Shown: positions 27,687-37,265 of the stretch, one piece after another
Position numbering within the stretch: the stretch's first letter is position 1
How the letters are laid out: each line of letters begins with the position of its first letter
NCBI RefSeq assembly: GCF_010646885.2
Contig: NZ_CP050700.1
Span: forward strand, 2,940,501-3,004,500
Direction of reading: 5' to 3'
Length of the DNA stretch: 64,000 nucleotides
Source of the DNA: Desulfopila sp. IMCC35008
GTDB lineage: Bacteria; Desulfobacterota; Desulfobulbia; Desulfobulbales; Desulfocapsaceae
Made by a program: the position numbers and the translations under genes
Notes under the pieces: model-generated
What the model saw: the letters and a program-made list of their open reading frames with translations, nothing else
What the model was told of the DNA's origin: nothing
Database searches by the model: none

Positions 27687-29180
27687 TTAATACCGATAAT
27701 GGTCCGGCTTGTACGGTCCATCGACGGAGACACCGATATAATCGGCCTGGTCTGCGGTCATTCGGGTAAGGGTTGCACCAAGTTTATCCAGGTGCAGCTG
27801 TGCTACTTCCTCATCGAGCTTTTTGTCGAGAATGTAGACACCAGCCGCTTTACTCTCCCTGTTGAGCCAGAGATCAATCTGGGCAAGCACCTGGTTGGTG
27901 AAGCTGTTTGACATAACAAAGCTTGGATGACCGGTTGCACATCCGAGGTTCACCAGCCGACCTTCTGCCAACAGATAGATGGAGTGCCCATCTTCGAAGG
28001 TATACTTATCAACCTGCGGTTTGATGGTTGTGCGTTGTACACCCGGCCAGTTATTGAGTGCATCCACCTGAATTTCGTTATCGAAGTGGCCAATGTTACA
28101 GACGATTGCCTGATCCTTCATCTTGCTCATATGCTCAGCGGTAATAATGTCTTTGTTACCGGTGGTGGTCACATAAATGTCAACAGTCGGCAAGGCCTGC
28201 TCAACAGTGCATACGGTGTAGCCCGCCATACATCCCTGCAGGGCACAGATGGGATCCACCTCTGAGACAAGGATTCTACATTTCTGCCCGGCAAGTGACT
28301 CGGCAGACCCCTTACCAACATCGCCAAAACCGCAAATCATTGCAGTTTTACCGGCAAGCATCACGTCCATAGCACGACACAGACCGTCAACGAGGGAGTG
28401 ACGGCAGCCAAATACATTATCAAACTTGGATTTGGTAACAGAATCATTCACATTAATTGCCGGAACGAGCAGAGCACCTTCTTTCTGCATCTGGTACAAC
28501 CGATGTACTCCAGTGGTGGTCTCCTCTGAAACACCCTTCCAGCTCTTGGCAGCACGGTGCCAGAATTCAGGATCTCCTGCATGGACACCGCCCAGAAGGG
28601 CCATAACAATATTGAGTTCATGGTTGCCGGTGTCTTCTTTCAGTAACTCAGGGTTCTTTTCAACATCTACACCCTTGTGAATCAACAGGGTTGCATCCCC
28701 GCCGTCGTCCACGATCAGTTGCGGGGTTTTTCCATCAGGCCAGGTCATGGCTCTAAACGTACACCACCAGTACTCTTCAAGGGTTTCACCTTTCCAGGCA
28801 AAAACAGGAATTCCTTCCGCCGCAATCGCTGCCGCGGCATGATCCTGTGTTGAAAAGATATTACAGCTTGCCCAACGTACATCGGCACCCAGGGCAACCA
28901 GTGTCTCGATAAGGACTGCGGTCTGAATAGTCATATGCAGACTACCCATAATCCTTACACCCTGAAGCGGCTTCTGCGGTCCATATTTTTCCCTTGTTGC
29001 CATCAGACCGGGCATCTCCTGCTCTGCTATTTCAATTTCCCGTCGTCCCCATTCGGCAAGATCGAGGTCAGCAACTTTGTAATCAGAAGCATCGTCGCCA
29101 ATAGCTTCAGTCATAATGGTCTTAAAGTCGTTGGTACTTTTAGTTCCTGGTGCAGCTGGTCCATCAGCATCAAAAGACAT
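27687..29180 (-). CDS. ahcY: S-adenosylhomocysteine hydrolase
   Basis: A 497-residue adenosylhomocysteinase, splitting SAH to homocysteine and adenosine and so relieving product inhibition of methyltransferases. Typical segments are [20 protein letters not shown], the NAD-binding [16 protein letters not shown], and the C-terminal [15 protein letters not shown]. The start at 29180 is chosen because it begins a family-like N-terminus after AGAGGAAGAAGA; the longer frame to 29378 carries unrelated residues. It lies 139 bases downstream of the adenosine-kinase-like gene, with a palindrome between them. Confidence 0.96.
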   Translation of the reverse strand: MSFDADGPAAPGTKSTNDFKTIMTEAIGDDASDYKVADLDLAEWGRREIEIAEQEMPGLMATREKYGPQKPLQGVRIMGSLHMTIQTAVLIETLVALGADVRWASCNIFSTQDHAAAAIAAEGIPVFAWKGETLEEYWWCTFRAMTWPDGKTPQLIVDDGGDATLLIHKGVDVEKNPELLKEDTGNHELNIVMALLGGVHAGDPEFWHRAAKSWKGVSEETTTGVHRLYQMQKEGALLVPAINVNDSVTKSKFDNVFGCRHSLVDGLCRAMDVMLAGKTAMICGFGDVGKGSAESLAGQKCRILVSEVDPICALQGCMAGYTVCTVEQALPTVDIYVTTTGNKDIITAEHMSKMKDQAIVCNIGHFDNEIQVDALNNWPGVQRTTIKPQVDKYTFEDGHSIYLLAEGRLVNLGCATGHPSFVMSNSFTNQVLAQIDLWLNRESKAAGVYILDKKLDEEVAQLHLDKLGATLTRMTADQADYIGVSVDGPYKPDHYRY

Positions 29181-29245
29181 TCTTCTTCCTCTTTGTAAGT
29201 TTACAGTATCCCCCTCACGGATGAGCCTTGCAGTGAGCAAACCTT

Positions 29246-29268
29246 TGCAGCTATATACTATAGCTGCA
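29246..29268 (-). promoter_or_regulatory. Perfect palindrome between the adenosine-kinase-like gene and ahcY
   Basis: Two 10-base arms (TGCAGCTATA and its complement) flank a three-base centre, midway in the 139-base gap and 66 bases before the ahcY start. It could be a repressor operator or a small hairpin in the ahcY leader. It does not resemble the SAH riboswitch. Confidence 0.45.
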
Positions 29269-29319
29269 GGCCCAAAGAGCGGGTTCCACCTATTAACGAT
29301 TCTTTGTTTATATCTGTTT

Positions 29320-30312
29320 TTAACTGGCAGAGATGCGTAACTCCTGCCACTGATTCTCGGGAAGGGTTGTACCTTCACAGGCTACAACGGCGCCACCAAG
29401 CAATGCTCCGATGGTGCCGCTCTCCTGCATGGACTTACCGGAAAGCAGACCATAGAGGAATCCTGCGGCCCAGAAGTCTCCGGCACCGGTCGTATCAATA
29501 ACCTGTTCGACAATCGTTGCAGGTACATGACAACACTCTCCTGCGTGGCAGAGCAAGGCTCCTTTATCTCCAACCTTCACGGCAACCGTCTCGCAGAGTT
29601 CAGCCAGGGACTCGAGCCCTGTTTGCGGATTACTGCTGCCAGCAAACGCTTCCGCCTCTTCCTCATTGGCAAAAACAATGTCGACATATTCCGCCAAAAG
29701 CTCGTTGAGAATGGTCCGACTGGCATGGACGACCTCAAAAGAAGCCAGATCAACACTGATGGTGCAGCCTGCGGCCTTAGCGGCTTTGAGTGTTGCCAGC
29801 ATGAGATCGGGATTGAAGAGAACATAGCCCTCAATATGCGCATGGCCGCAACCAACAAAGTCTTCCTTGCCCACATGTTCCGGTGCAAAGGTCATGGCAG
29901 CACCAAGATGGGTTCGCATGGTCCGTTCGGCATCCGGCGTAACCAGACTCAGACACTGTGCCGTTGGCAGATCGGGTATAACCCGGATAGCCGTGTCGTC
30001 GCCTCCAGCTTTCAGCAATTGGTCTCGGAAGAAATTACCGGCAGAATCATCACCAAGAGTGCCTAAGAAACGGCTGGGCATTCCCAAACGGGCCAGGGCA
30101 AAACTGGTATTACCTGCGCTACCACCCGGAGTGTAGTCTGGCTGGGTGGGAAGTTTTTCTGTGATATTAATTAACGTGGCTGAATCGACAAGCTCCATGC
30201 CGCCTTTTTCGCCACCTACTTTTTCTAGAAACCCTTCCTGCACCTGTATAACCTGGTCTACAACAGGTGATCCGACACATATGACAGGTTTCTTGGTATT
30301 ACTCTCTTTCAT
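29320..30312 (-). CDS. PfkB-family carbohydrate/adenosine kinase
   Basis: A 330-residue ribokinase-superfamily protein. It has the N-terminal di-Gly motif [16 protein letters not shown] and the C-terminal active-site signature [16 protein letters not shown], with Asp as the catalytic base. Placement directly upstream of ahcY makes adenosine the most likely substrate, so that the adenosine released from SAH is salvaged to AMP and hydrolysis is pulled forward. A ribosome site TGGAGAAAGC precedes the ATG. The PfkB family includes sugar kinases, so the substrate call rests on context. Confidence 0.88.
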   Translation of the reverse strand: MKESNTKKPVICVGSPVVDQVIQVQEGFLEKVGGEKGGMELVDSATLINITEKLPTQPDYTPGGSAGNTSFALARLGMPSRFLGTLGDDSAGNFFRDQLLKAGGDDTAIRVIPDLPTAQCLSLVTPDAERTMRTHLGAAMTFAPEHVGKEDFVGCGHAHIEGYVLFNPDLMLATLKAAKAAGCTISVDLASFEVVHASRTILNELLAEYVDIVFANEEEAEAFAGSSNPQTGLESLAELCETVAVKVGDKGALLCHAGECCHVPATIVEQVIDTTGAGDFWAAGFLYGLLSGKSMQESGTIGALLGGAVVACEGTTLPENQWQELRISAS

Positions 30313-30947
30313 GCTTTCTCCATTTCAAACATTACCTATGTTAACGCCGTTATAGTGCAGTTTGCAGCTAAAGTTAACTTGAGCTATATGCTTGCGATTG
30401 TATTGTTATGCGCTTTGTGTTGTTATGAAAGGTCCGCTATATCGGTCCTATTGAAGCAACAACTGCTCAGCGATGCACGACGGCTCATTTGCAATAGACA
30501 GGCCAGTATCAGTATCAACAACTACTTTTGAAGGCAAGAAAGGCAGGATAGCCTCTCATAACATGGGAATACGCCCTAATAGATTATTCTTAAAATATTG
30601 AAATTACAAATCTTCCAAAACAAGGAAAGAGAAGCAGTGGGCAATAAATGCCACCTTTTAACAGTATACAGAATAATATGAGCACATAGTTCCCATTCAG
30701 TACATTTTCTCAAAACTGACCGAAACAATTAACAGTAATTTTCCACATTAATAAATGCCCCCATAAAAACACCTAATAATATTGTTTTTATTGCATATTA
30801 TAGATTTTTACAGTTCACTTATCAGGCATTCCCCCTTGTAATGTACTGGGAATATGTTATGTAAACTTTTTGCTCAAACTAACACAAAACACATCAATTC
30901 ATAACCTCAACTAAAACTCCTAAACTTCATACAACATCACACTTCAT
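30313..30947. other. Divergent intergenic region
   Basis: About 635 AT-rich bases between the minus-strand kinase gene and the plus-strand sigma-54 activator, so it should hold two divergent promoters. I searched by eye for TGGCAC-N5-TTGC sigma-54 elements on both strands and saw none. No ORF or hairpin stands out. Confidence 0.4.
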
Positions 30948-32324
30948 ATGGAAAATGACCCCCAAAAAATAAAAATTATCTGTGTTGATGAAGGGAGGGG
31001 ACTTGCACAGCAGGTTAGAAGAATTTATCTGGAATCCCAATTACATCTGGCGTATGAACGATCCATTGAGGAAGTGGTTGATCGTTTTGAGCATGAATCT
31101 TTTGACATTATGCTTTTCTCAAGTTCTGTAACCCACCAGCAACCGTCATCGGCGCTTGAGATACTTGAGATAATCACAGCCAAATGCCCGGAGACACAAA
31201 TCCTGTTTTTCGCCCATCCCGGGCGCCTCAAAATTGCTAATCAGGCCCTTCGAGCTGGTGCATTTCACTACTCCCTGCTGCCTGTCAGTGAAGAAGAGCT
31301 GAAGCTTCTCATTGAAACAGCGATGGAAAAGAAGCCTCAGCTTGGCCTGAACCTGCTACTCCGATCCGAGGTTGAAAAAACGACCTTTGAACAAATGGTT
31401 GGCCGTTCGACTTCCATGCACCAGGTATACCGCCAGATCCGACAGGCGGCGGCAACGGACATCCCTGTCCTCATTTCTGGCGAGACAGGAACGGGGAAAG
31501 AACTGGCAGCACAGGCAATCCATGAATTAAGCGATCGTGCAAATGAACCGTGTATTCCTGTACACATCGGCAGCCTACCCTCCGACCTTGTTGCCAGCGA
31601 ACTCTTTGGCCATGAGGCGGGAGCGTTTACCGGCGCAAACGAAATACGCAAAGGCTGTTTTGAACTGGCTGTTGGAGGCACCATATTTCTTGATGAGATT
31701 GCTACAATTGACCAGAAAATGCAGGTAAGTCTATTGAGGCTTCTCGAAACAAAATCGTTCCACCGCCTCGGCAGTCAGACCGATATCGATGTCGATGTGC
31801 GGGTTATTGCCGCTTCCAATGCAGATCTCATGAGTGAAATTCGCAGGGGCAGGTTTCGTGAAGACCTCTATTATCGGCTCGATGTACTACACATTATCAT
31901 GCCGCCGCTGAGTGAACGTCACGGGGATCTCCACCTGCTAGTGGACCATTTTATCAAGCAGTCATGTGAAGAGTTTCAAAAGGTTATTCGCGGTATCAGC
32001 TCCAACTTTTTCAGCTGTATAGAGTCCTATAACTGGCCAGGCAACGTGCGTGAGCTTAAAAATGTCATCCAGCGGGCTGTCATCAACTGTCAGGAGGAAA
32101 TTTTAGATATTATCCATCTCCCTAAACGTTTAATGAACAGTCAGTATGATGATATCACCATACCCATTCGCGTCGGAATGCGCCTTTCTGAAGTGGAAAA
32201 AGAAGTCATTACCAGAACTCTGGAATACACTAGGTATAACCGTACCAGTGCAGCAGAAATCCTGGGTATCTCCCGCCGCGCCCTGTATAATAAAATCCAG
32301 AAACTCAACGCAGGCAATTTCTGA
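30948..32324 (+). CDS. NtrC-family sigma-54 activator with a degenerate receiver domain
   Basis: A 458-residue regulator. Residues 1-125 have a receiver-like fold with acidic residues D14/E15 kept, but the phospho-acceptor Asp is replaced by Ser58 (FDIMLFSSSV) and the conserved Lys before Pro is replaced by Leu (SLLPVS). Residues about 145-385 are a full AAA+ domain: Walker A GETGTGKE, sigma-54 contact GAFTGA, Walker B GGTIFLDEI, and the sensor segments AASNADLM and FREDLYYRLDVL. The C-terminus is a Fis-type helix-turn-helix (NRTSAAEILGISRRALYNKI). It should activate sigma-54 promoters without classical phosphorylation. No partner kinase is adjacent. Targets unknown. Confidence 0.92.
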   Translation: MENDPQKIKIICVDEGRGLAQQVRRIYLESQLHLAYERSIEEVVDRFEHESFDIMLFSSSVTHQQPSSALEILEIITAKCPETQILFFAHPGRLKIANQALRAGAFHYSLLPVSEEELKLLIETAMEKKPQLGLNLLLRSEVEKTTFEQMVGRSTSMHQVYRQIRQAAATDIPVLISGETGTGKELAAQAIHELSDRANEPCIPVHIGSLPSDLVASELFGHEAGAFTGANEIRKGCFELAVGGTIFLDEIATIDQKMQVSLLRLLETKSFHRLGSQTDIDVDVRVIAASNADLMSEIRRGRFREDLYYRLDVLHIIMPPLSERHGDLHLLVDHFIKQSCEEFQKVIRGISSNFFSCIESYNWPGNVRELKNVIQRAVINCQEEILDIIHLPKRLMNSQYDDITIPIRVGMRLSEVEKEVITRTLEYTRYNRTSAAEILGISRRALYNKIQKLNAGNF

Positions 32325-32781
32325 GTTGTTAAAATTTTACTCTACTTACGAACATCCTCATAGCAGAAGTGTAAAGGTGATTGGCATCACACTGAGTAAT
32401 GCCTGTCAGAGGAAATCTTTGATTATCAGGGCATACACAGCCCGCGGACAGAAACGATTTCGTTGTTTGAATTACATCTGAATATGAGCAAGAAGGGAAA
32501 TGGCAATGCAAACCTATCATCAGGGAAGGTTACTTTACATTATTCCAGCTCCCCCATTGGAGTGATGGAGGAACTATAAGGTCAACCTGGTTTGGGATGC
32601 TACTGAATTACTTCTGCGGAGAGCCGGCCATCAGGAATGAGATGCCGGGGGATGAAGTCTGTAAATAAAATTGTGTAACTGCTTACAATCAATTAACTTC
32701 GCAAAGAAAAGGACATCGCTCCTATCGTTCACCTTCCTGTAAAGCGATTACTTATCACCTTCTTTCTTCTTCATTGATACA
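32325..32781. other. Intergenic region between convergent genes
   Basis: About 460 bases between the plus-strand activator and a minus-strand unknown gene. No RNA gene, ORF or clear terminator was recognised. Confidence 0.35.
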
Positions 32782-33393
32782 TCAGGTTTCTGCGTGAGTT
32801 TTTCTCAACCATGTCATGATATCATCATATGATGGCGGAGTGATTAGAAACACTTCAATATCTTTCGGAAATTCAAGTTCAACCCTTTCTTCATCTTTCA
32901 TTATTAGCAGCCCTGATTCTGCTTCAGAGAGGTTTTTCTCAATAATATCCAGAAAATGTTGAAGTCTCTTTTCTGAATACTCTTTGTAGAATTCTAAGAC
33001 TTTATTGAAGACCTCGTTTGTAAAAACAACACTTAAGCAGCTCCCCCAGTCAGTATATGGTCCCAGTATTTCCTTACTTTCCAAAGGTAACAGTGCGGCA
33101 CCTTCTTTCATCTTCTTCTCAATAATTATTGAAAGGTGTCTATCTATTTTCGACAATACACTCAGGGCCTCATCTCCATGCTGATAAATCATTTCGCAAA
33201 AAATCTTCTCTATCTTCCCTGCTACTTCAATCTTTTCTATATGCTGAATCACCTCATACCAGTAGTGTTCAATAAGGTTGTTAAAATCATCCGACGCATC
33301 TTCAAAAGAATAAATATTCGCAATACAATATAGTTTTCTTTTTCCGGCAAACTCCGCTGCATCAGGTTTTTGAATCTTTCCTAGTTGCACCAT
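32782..33393 (-). CDS. Unknown cytoplasmic protein
   Basis: A 203-residue soluble protein with a high share of charged and helical residues (FNNLIEHYWYEVIQHIEKIE, then KVLEFYKEYSEKRLQHFLDI) and no membrane segment or known motif. A GGGGAG site seven bases before the ATG supports the start. It stands alone. I do not recognise the family. Confidence 0.65.
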   Translation of the reverse strand: MVQLGKIQKPDAAEFAGKRKLYCIANIYSFEDASDDFNNLIEHYWYEVIQHIEKIEVAGKIEKIFCEMIYQHGDEALSVLSKIDRHLSIIIEKKMKEGAALLPLESKEILGPYTDWGSCLSVVFTNEVFNKVLEFYKEYSEKRLQHFLDIIEKNLSEAESGLLIMKDEERVELEFPKDIEVFLITPPSYDDIMTWLRKTHAET

Positions 33394-34057
33394 TTTAAAA
33401 CTCCCCTTTTCTTATGAAAAATTAGAAAAAGCTTAACCACTCAGGTTTCATGATTGAGTTAACTATCCAGTTTCCAGACCAAAACCAGGTTTTTCAAAGT
33501 CTACGCTTATCTGATCCAGATCGAGGCATGTGAAATTTTTTTCCGCAGGCATATAAATGATATCTCGGAGTCTCGTACCTCACTTACCGGAGGACAAAAT
33601 TTTGAACATAACGAAGATATTGCCAAAAGAGCCGTTTTTAGATGGTAACTATCAAAATGAAGAATTTGTAATCAACACCTTCTTCCATGATTGTAGTATT
33701 ATAACAGCAACAGCGCTTGATCGGAATGAATAGAGTATCGACCATCCGGATCGCCTGAAATACAGTAACTTTATCGTAGATTTTTTTGAAATAACAATAT
33801 TGGAGGGCCAGGACTACCACAGACAATTTACGTTTCTGATGACTTCCTGCCTGTAACAATGTTTGCTTTAGAATATCAGCAAGATGGTTAAAAGGACTCA
33901 GCTCGCCGATCTGGTTGTCCGAAGTTGCCCACTTAAAAAAGAAGTCTTGGGGTCGCCGCTTTAGACTAGAGGCTATATTGCCGTAAATCAGGGTAATATT
34001 ACAGACGAGTTGAGCCAACAGTATATCGAAGAATAAGTGGATTCTTCGATTCACAAA
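33394..34057. other. Region with decayed coding sequence
   Basis: About 660 bases without a convincing full gene. It contains the frameshifted plus-strand fragment described separately. The minus-strand frame over 33638-34054 has no ribosome site and unlikely composition, and I reject it. Confidence 0.4.
33602..33853 (+). pseudogene. Frameshifted fragment of an unknown gene
   Basis: A TTG start at 33602 with GGAGGA seven bases upstream opens a 43-codon frame (LNITKILPKEPFLDGNYQNE) ending at 33733. Directly after this stop another frame reads SIDHPDRLKYSNFIVDFFEI and ends at a TAA near 33853. Both stretches look like real protein rather than chance sequence, suggesting one gene broken by an indel. 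The family is unknown. Confidence 0.35.
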
Positions 34058-36175
34058 TCAGTTGATTTCGATTTGACGTAAGGATGCTGCAAATTCATTG
34101 AGGCTGTATGGCTTTTTGATCGCACCGATAAAACCGTGATCTCCATACTGCGATAGAATAGGATCGTTGGAGTATCCACTTGATACAATCAGGCGAGCCT
34201 CCGGAAACTCAGTGAGAATTTTTTTAGCTGTCTCCTTACCACCCATACCACCAGGAATAGTGAGATCAAGGATTACAATGAAGAATGGATTCTTCGACTT
34301 AAATGCCTGCCTGTAGAGTTCAACAGCTTTTTCCCCTTCATCGCATGTTGTTACCGAGTAGCCCAAATGCTTGAGGATCGACTCAGCAATTTCCAAAACT
34401 ACAGCTTCGTCATCCATTACGAGAACCGCGCCATCGTTTTGACCTCCGTACTCCACGGGGAAGTCTTGATCCTTTTCATTTGAATAGACATGGGCAGTTG
34501 ATGGCAGAAAAACGGTAATAAGCGTGCCTTCGGCTTCCGCAGAAGAGATGTCGATATGCCCTCCATGCTTGGTTACGATGGAAAAGGCAGAAGCAAGACC
34601 CAAACCATTCCCTGACGGTTTCGTAGTGAAATACGGATCAAAAACCTTCGAGATGATACTTTGCGGAATTCCAAAACCTTCATCTTCAAATGTAAAGCGC
34701 ACATATTCCCCGACCGGCAGGGATAGCCTATTACCTTCTGAGAGCGTGGTGTTCCTGGCGGCTACGGTTAATGTACCGCCTCCTGGCATGGCTTGTACAG
34801 CATTGAGAAGCACATTTCTAAATACCTGACTCATTTGCCCTTCATCCGCTTCAAAGGCATGGACCGTATCCGGTATGTTGACTACAGCTTTAACACTTGA
34901 GCCGCTGAGGACGATGGATAGGGAATCCTCAATGAGAGCGTGGGGCGAAACAATCCTTTTTATCGGCTCGCCCCCCTTGGCAAATGTCAGCAGTTGGTGA
35001 GCAAGTTCTCCGGCACGAACTGCTGCTTTTTCTGCAGCGGTAATCGATTGAAGAGATGCGTGTCCGTCTTCAAGATGTACTTTTGCCATGGAAGTGTTGC
35101 CTATGATGCCAGTGAGAATATTGTTGAAATCATGCGCTATTCCCCCCGCAAGAACACCAAGGGATTCCAGTTTCTCAATTTTCAACATTTCTTTTTCGTA
35201 TTGTTTGCGCTGTGAAACGTCACGTGAGATGGATATAATGTGAGGTTCACTATTGATGGGGATAATCCGTGCGGACATCAGGCCGGTAATGGACTTACCA
35301 TCCTTTCGTCGAAAAACCGCTTCCAGGTTTTCGCAGTAGCCATCTGTACGCAGAATCTCCACCAGCCTGTCACGGTCAGTTATATCATCCCAAATATTGA
35401 GTTCTAAAGATGTCTTACCTATGACGTCTTCACTCGTATATCCCATGATTCGCGTAAACCCGTCATTAATATCTACATAGAGCCCATCCTTGAGACGGTT
35501 TATATTGATTGCATCCGGGCTGGAGCTGAAAGTCAGACGAAATTTATCCTCACTTTCCCGCTGCTGATCTTCCATTCGCTTACGATCAGTGATGTCTCGA
35601 CCGATGCCAAGGACTCCAATCAGCTTCCCGTCACTATCATACATAGGGGTCTTAATCGTCTCCAACAGGGCGTGCCGCCCATCATCCGCATAGGTGATCC
35701 ACTCTTCGTTTGTACTCGGTCCGCCTGCCTCCATCGCCTTATGATCATGCTCACGAAAGAAATCCGCTAGTTCCGTGTCTACAAAATCATAATCAGTTTT
35801 GCCTATGATCTCAGTCTGTTTAGCCCCAAAAAATCTCTCAAACTTGAGGTTACATGACAAGTACACGCCATGTTCATCTTTTAACCACACCAGGTCAGGA
35901 ATGGTTTGTACCAATGTATTGAGCTGATTTTCACTTTTATGCAGGGCAACTGTAGATTGATGAATCTTGCGGTTGAACCGGATTATTAAGACATAGAGCA
36001 GAAGCGATGTGCAGCAAATAAACAAGATCCCCTTAAAAATTGCTATCCAGGTTATGACATCAGGATCCTGGACAAACCAATGCACAATTGAATCAGAGAA
36101 ATAAATCCAGATGCAGCCAAAAATTGCATACAGGAAAACTATTTTAAATATTTCCAGGTGATTACTTGAGGTCAT
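34058..36175 (-). CDS. Hybrid sensor histidine kinase (two PAS domains, receiver)
   Basis: A 705-residue membrane kinase. Two membrane helices near residues 10-75 (FKIVFLYAIFGCIWIYF and a second before a Lys/Arg-rich turn) are followed by two PAS domains (around 100-220 and 225-340). The HisKA H-box is GGIAHDFNNILTGIIGN. The HATPase domain has the N-box FRNVLLNAVQAMPGGG and the G-boxes DEGFGIPQS and GNGLGLASAFSIV. The C-terminal receiver has ILDLTIPGGMGG as its phospho-Asp site. It should sense through its PAS domains and pass phosphate internally. The ATG at 36175 is used over a TTG at 36181. No output regulator is adjacent. Confidence 0.92.
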   Translation of the reverse strand: MTSSNHLEIFKIVFLYAIFGCIWIYFSDSIVHWFVQDPDVITWIAIFKGILFICCTSLLLYVLIIRFNRKIHQSTVALHKSENQLNTLVQTIPDLVWLKDEHGVYLSCNLKFERFFGAKQTEIIGKTDYDFVDTELADFFREHDHKAMEAGGPSTNEEWITYADDGRHALLETIKTPMYDSDGKLIGVLGIGRDITDRKRMEDQQRESEDKFRLTFSSSPDAININRLKDGLYVDINDGFTRIMGYTSEDVIGKTSLELNIWDDITDRDRLVEILRTDGYCENLEAVFRRKDGKSITGLMSARIIPINSEPHIISISRDVSQRKQYEKEMLKIEKLESLGVLAGGIAHDFNNILTGIIGNTSMAKVHLEDGHASLQSITAAEKAAVRAGELAHQLLTFAKGGEPIKRIVSPHALIEDSLSIVLSGSSVKAVVNIPDTVHAFEADEGQMSQVFRNVLLNAVQAMPGGGTLTVAARNTTLSEGNRLSLPVGEYVRFTFEDEGFGIPQSIISKVFDPYFTTKPSGNGLGLASAFSIVTKHGGHIDISSAEAEGTLITVFLPSTAHVYSNEKDQDFPVEYGGQNDGAVLVMDDEAVVLEIAESILKHLGYSVTTCDEGEKAVELYRQAFKSKNPFFIVILDLTIPGGMGGKETAKKILTEFPEARLIVSSGYSNDPILSQYGDHGFIGAIKKPYSLNEFAASLRQIEIN

Positions 36176-36812
36176 TGCCAACTACTCCAGATTATCTAAA
36201 TTTCGACAAACCCACTATCTTAATTATTCAAGGCGATTTTCACTACTACATGTCAGTTGGATACAGAAAGAGAAGTCTTATTCGTAGGATAAATTTATAT
36301 ATAATATCGGCAAGCCCCCACGGCACGAATACCCGTCATGAGTACGGTTCCTTCATTGACATGTCAGAGAGAAAATCGAGCTCATGTTCGATGCAGCCAT
36401 CTTATCAACCTGCGAGAGCAAATGATGTTTTGATATCATTTGTCTGTATAATCTTCCCTTACTGAATTCTGGCCAATTTTATGCGAGAATCACTTATCAT
36501 GTTGAATCCTCGCAGCCAATTAAACTATGCAGACCTGTTGACTGACCATGAAATAGAGCATCTTTTTGCAGAATACTACCACCTGCTCCTCTCAAGAAAA
36601 AGGTAAATCTGTTGTAAACTTTCACGCACCAGCGCTGCCACTATATATGTCTCCATATTGGAGAACCCATGCGAGAGCGACAAATGGTTGCTACTGAGCC
36701 CGATCAACACCATGCAACTCACTGATACTACTTTTTTTTCACCAATTAACGCAATCATGCCTGTGCAATAAATAGTGAATTACTGTCGCAGTATCCTTAC
36801 AAGCACCTCAAA
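36176..36812. other. Intergenic region upstream of the kinase gene
   Basis: About 640 bases with no supported gene. It is the promoter side of the minus-strand kinase and precedes the binding-protein fragment. No repeat or RNA element was recognised. Confidence 0.35.
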
Positions 36813-37040
36813 GTGCGATTACTCATAGTTCTGCCGATCCTGTTGAGCCTCATCCTCACCTCTGCCATGAGCAATCAAAACTTTACTGATGAAACAGCCG
36901 AGACACCTCACATACTGCTAATCAACCCGTATCACACCGGCTACAGTTGGAGTGATGAAATTGAAGAGAGGATAAGTGAGTGGAAGCGGGCGTTCGCCAG
37001 CGGATCCCATATGCCGTCAAACAGATCGAGAACAAGATAG
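36813..37040 (+). pseudogene. Truncated ABC_sub_bind-type binding-protein fragment
   Basis: A GTG-started 75-codon frame encodes a signal peptide (MRLLIVLPILLSLILTSAMS) and then ILLINPYHTGYSWSDEIEER, which matches the start of each domain of the tandem binding protein at 39610-41574 (LWVDSYHKGYPWSDGIETGI). The similarity stops after about residue 50 and the frame ends soon after, so about 250 residues are missing. It lies on the opposite strand from the intact copy, on the far side of the kinase gene. Confidence 0.6.
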
Positions 37041-37265
37041 AGCACGATTATGCTCCCCCTTATCGAGCAAGAGGGGAGCCCAAAATCTCAGACCTGCTGA
37101 CAAATAAAAGCAGCGTAAATGTCTGTGTTTATAATAGTAATGTTTCCAGAGTAAATGGTTTACATCATACAGGATTTGGAAATTCAGAATTCTGTCACTA
37201 CCGCATATCGACCGGTACTCGGTAAACCTTACCAGGGACTAATGAAAGATACGGGTTCCCATGAA

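Noticed and set aside
29181..29319. SAH riboswitch upstream of ahcY
   Set aside because: The only structure seen is a simple palindrome; the conserved riboswitch core was not found.
33638..34054. Minus-strand frame of 138 codons
   Set aside because: It has no ribosome site, an odd Cys-rich composition, and lies opposite a better-looking plus-strand fragment.
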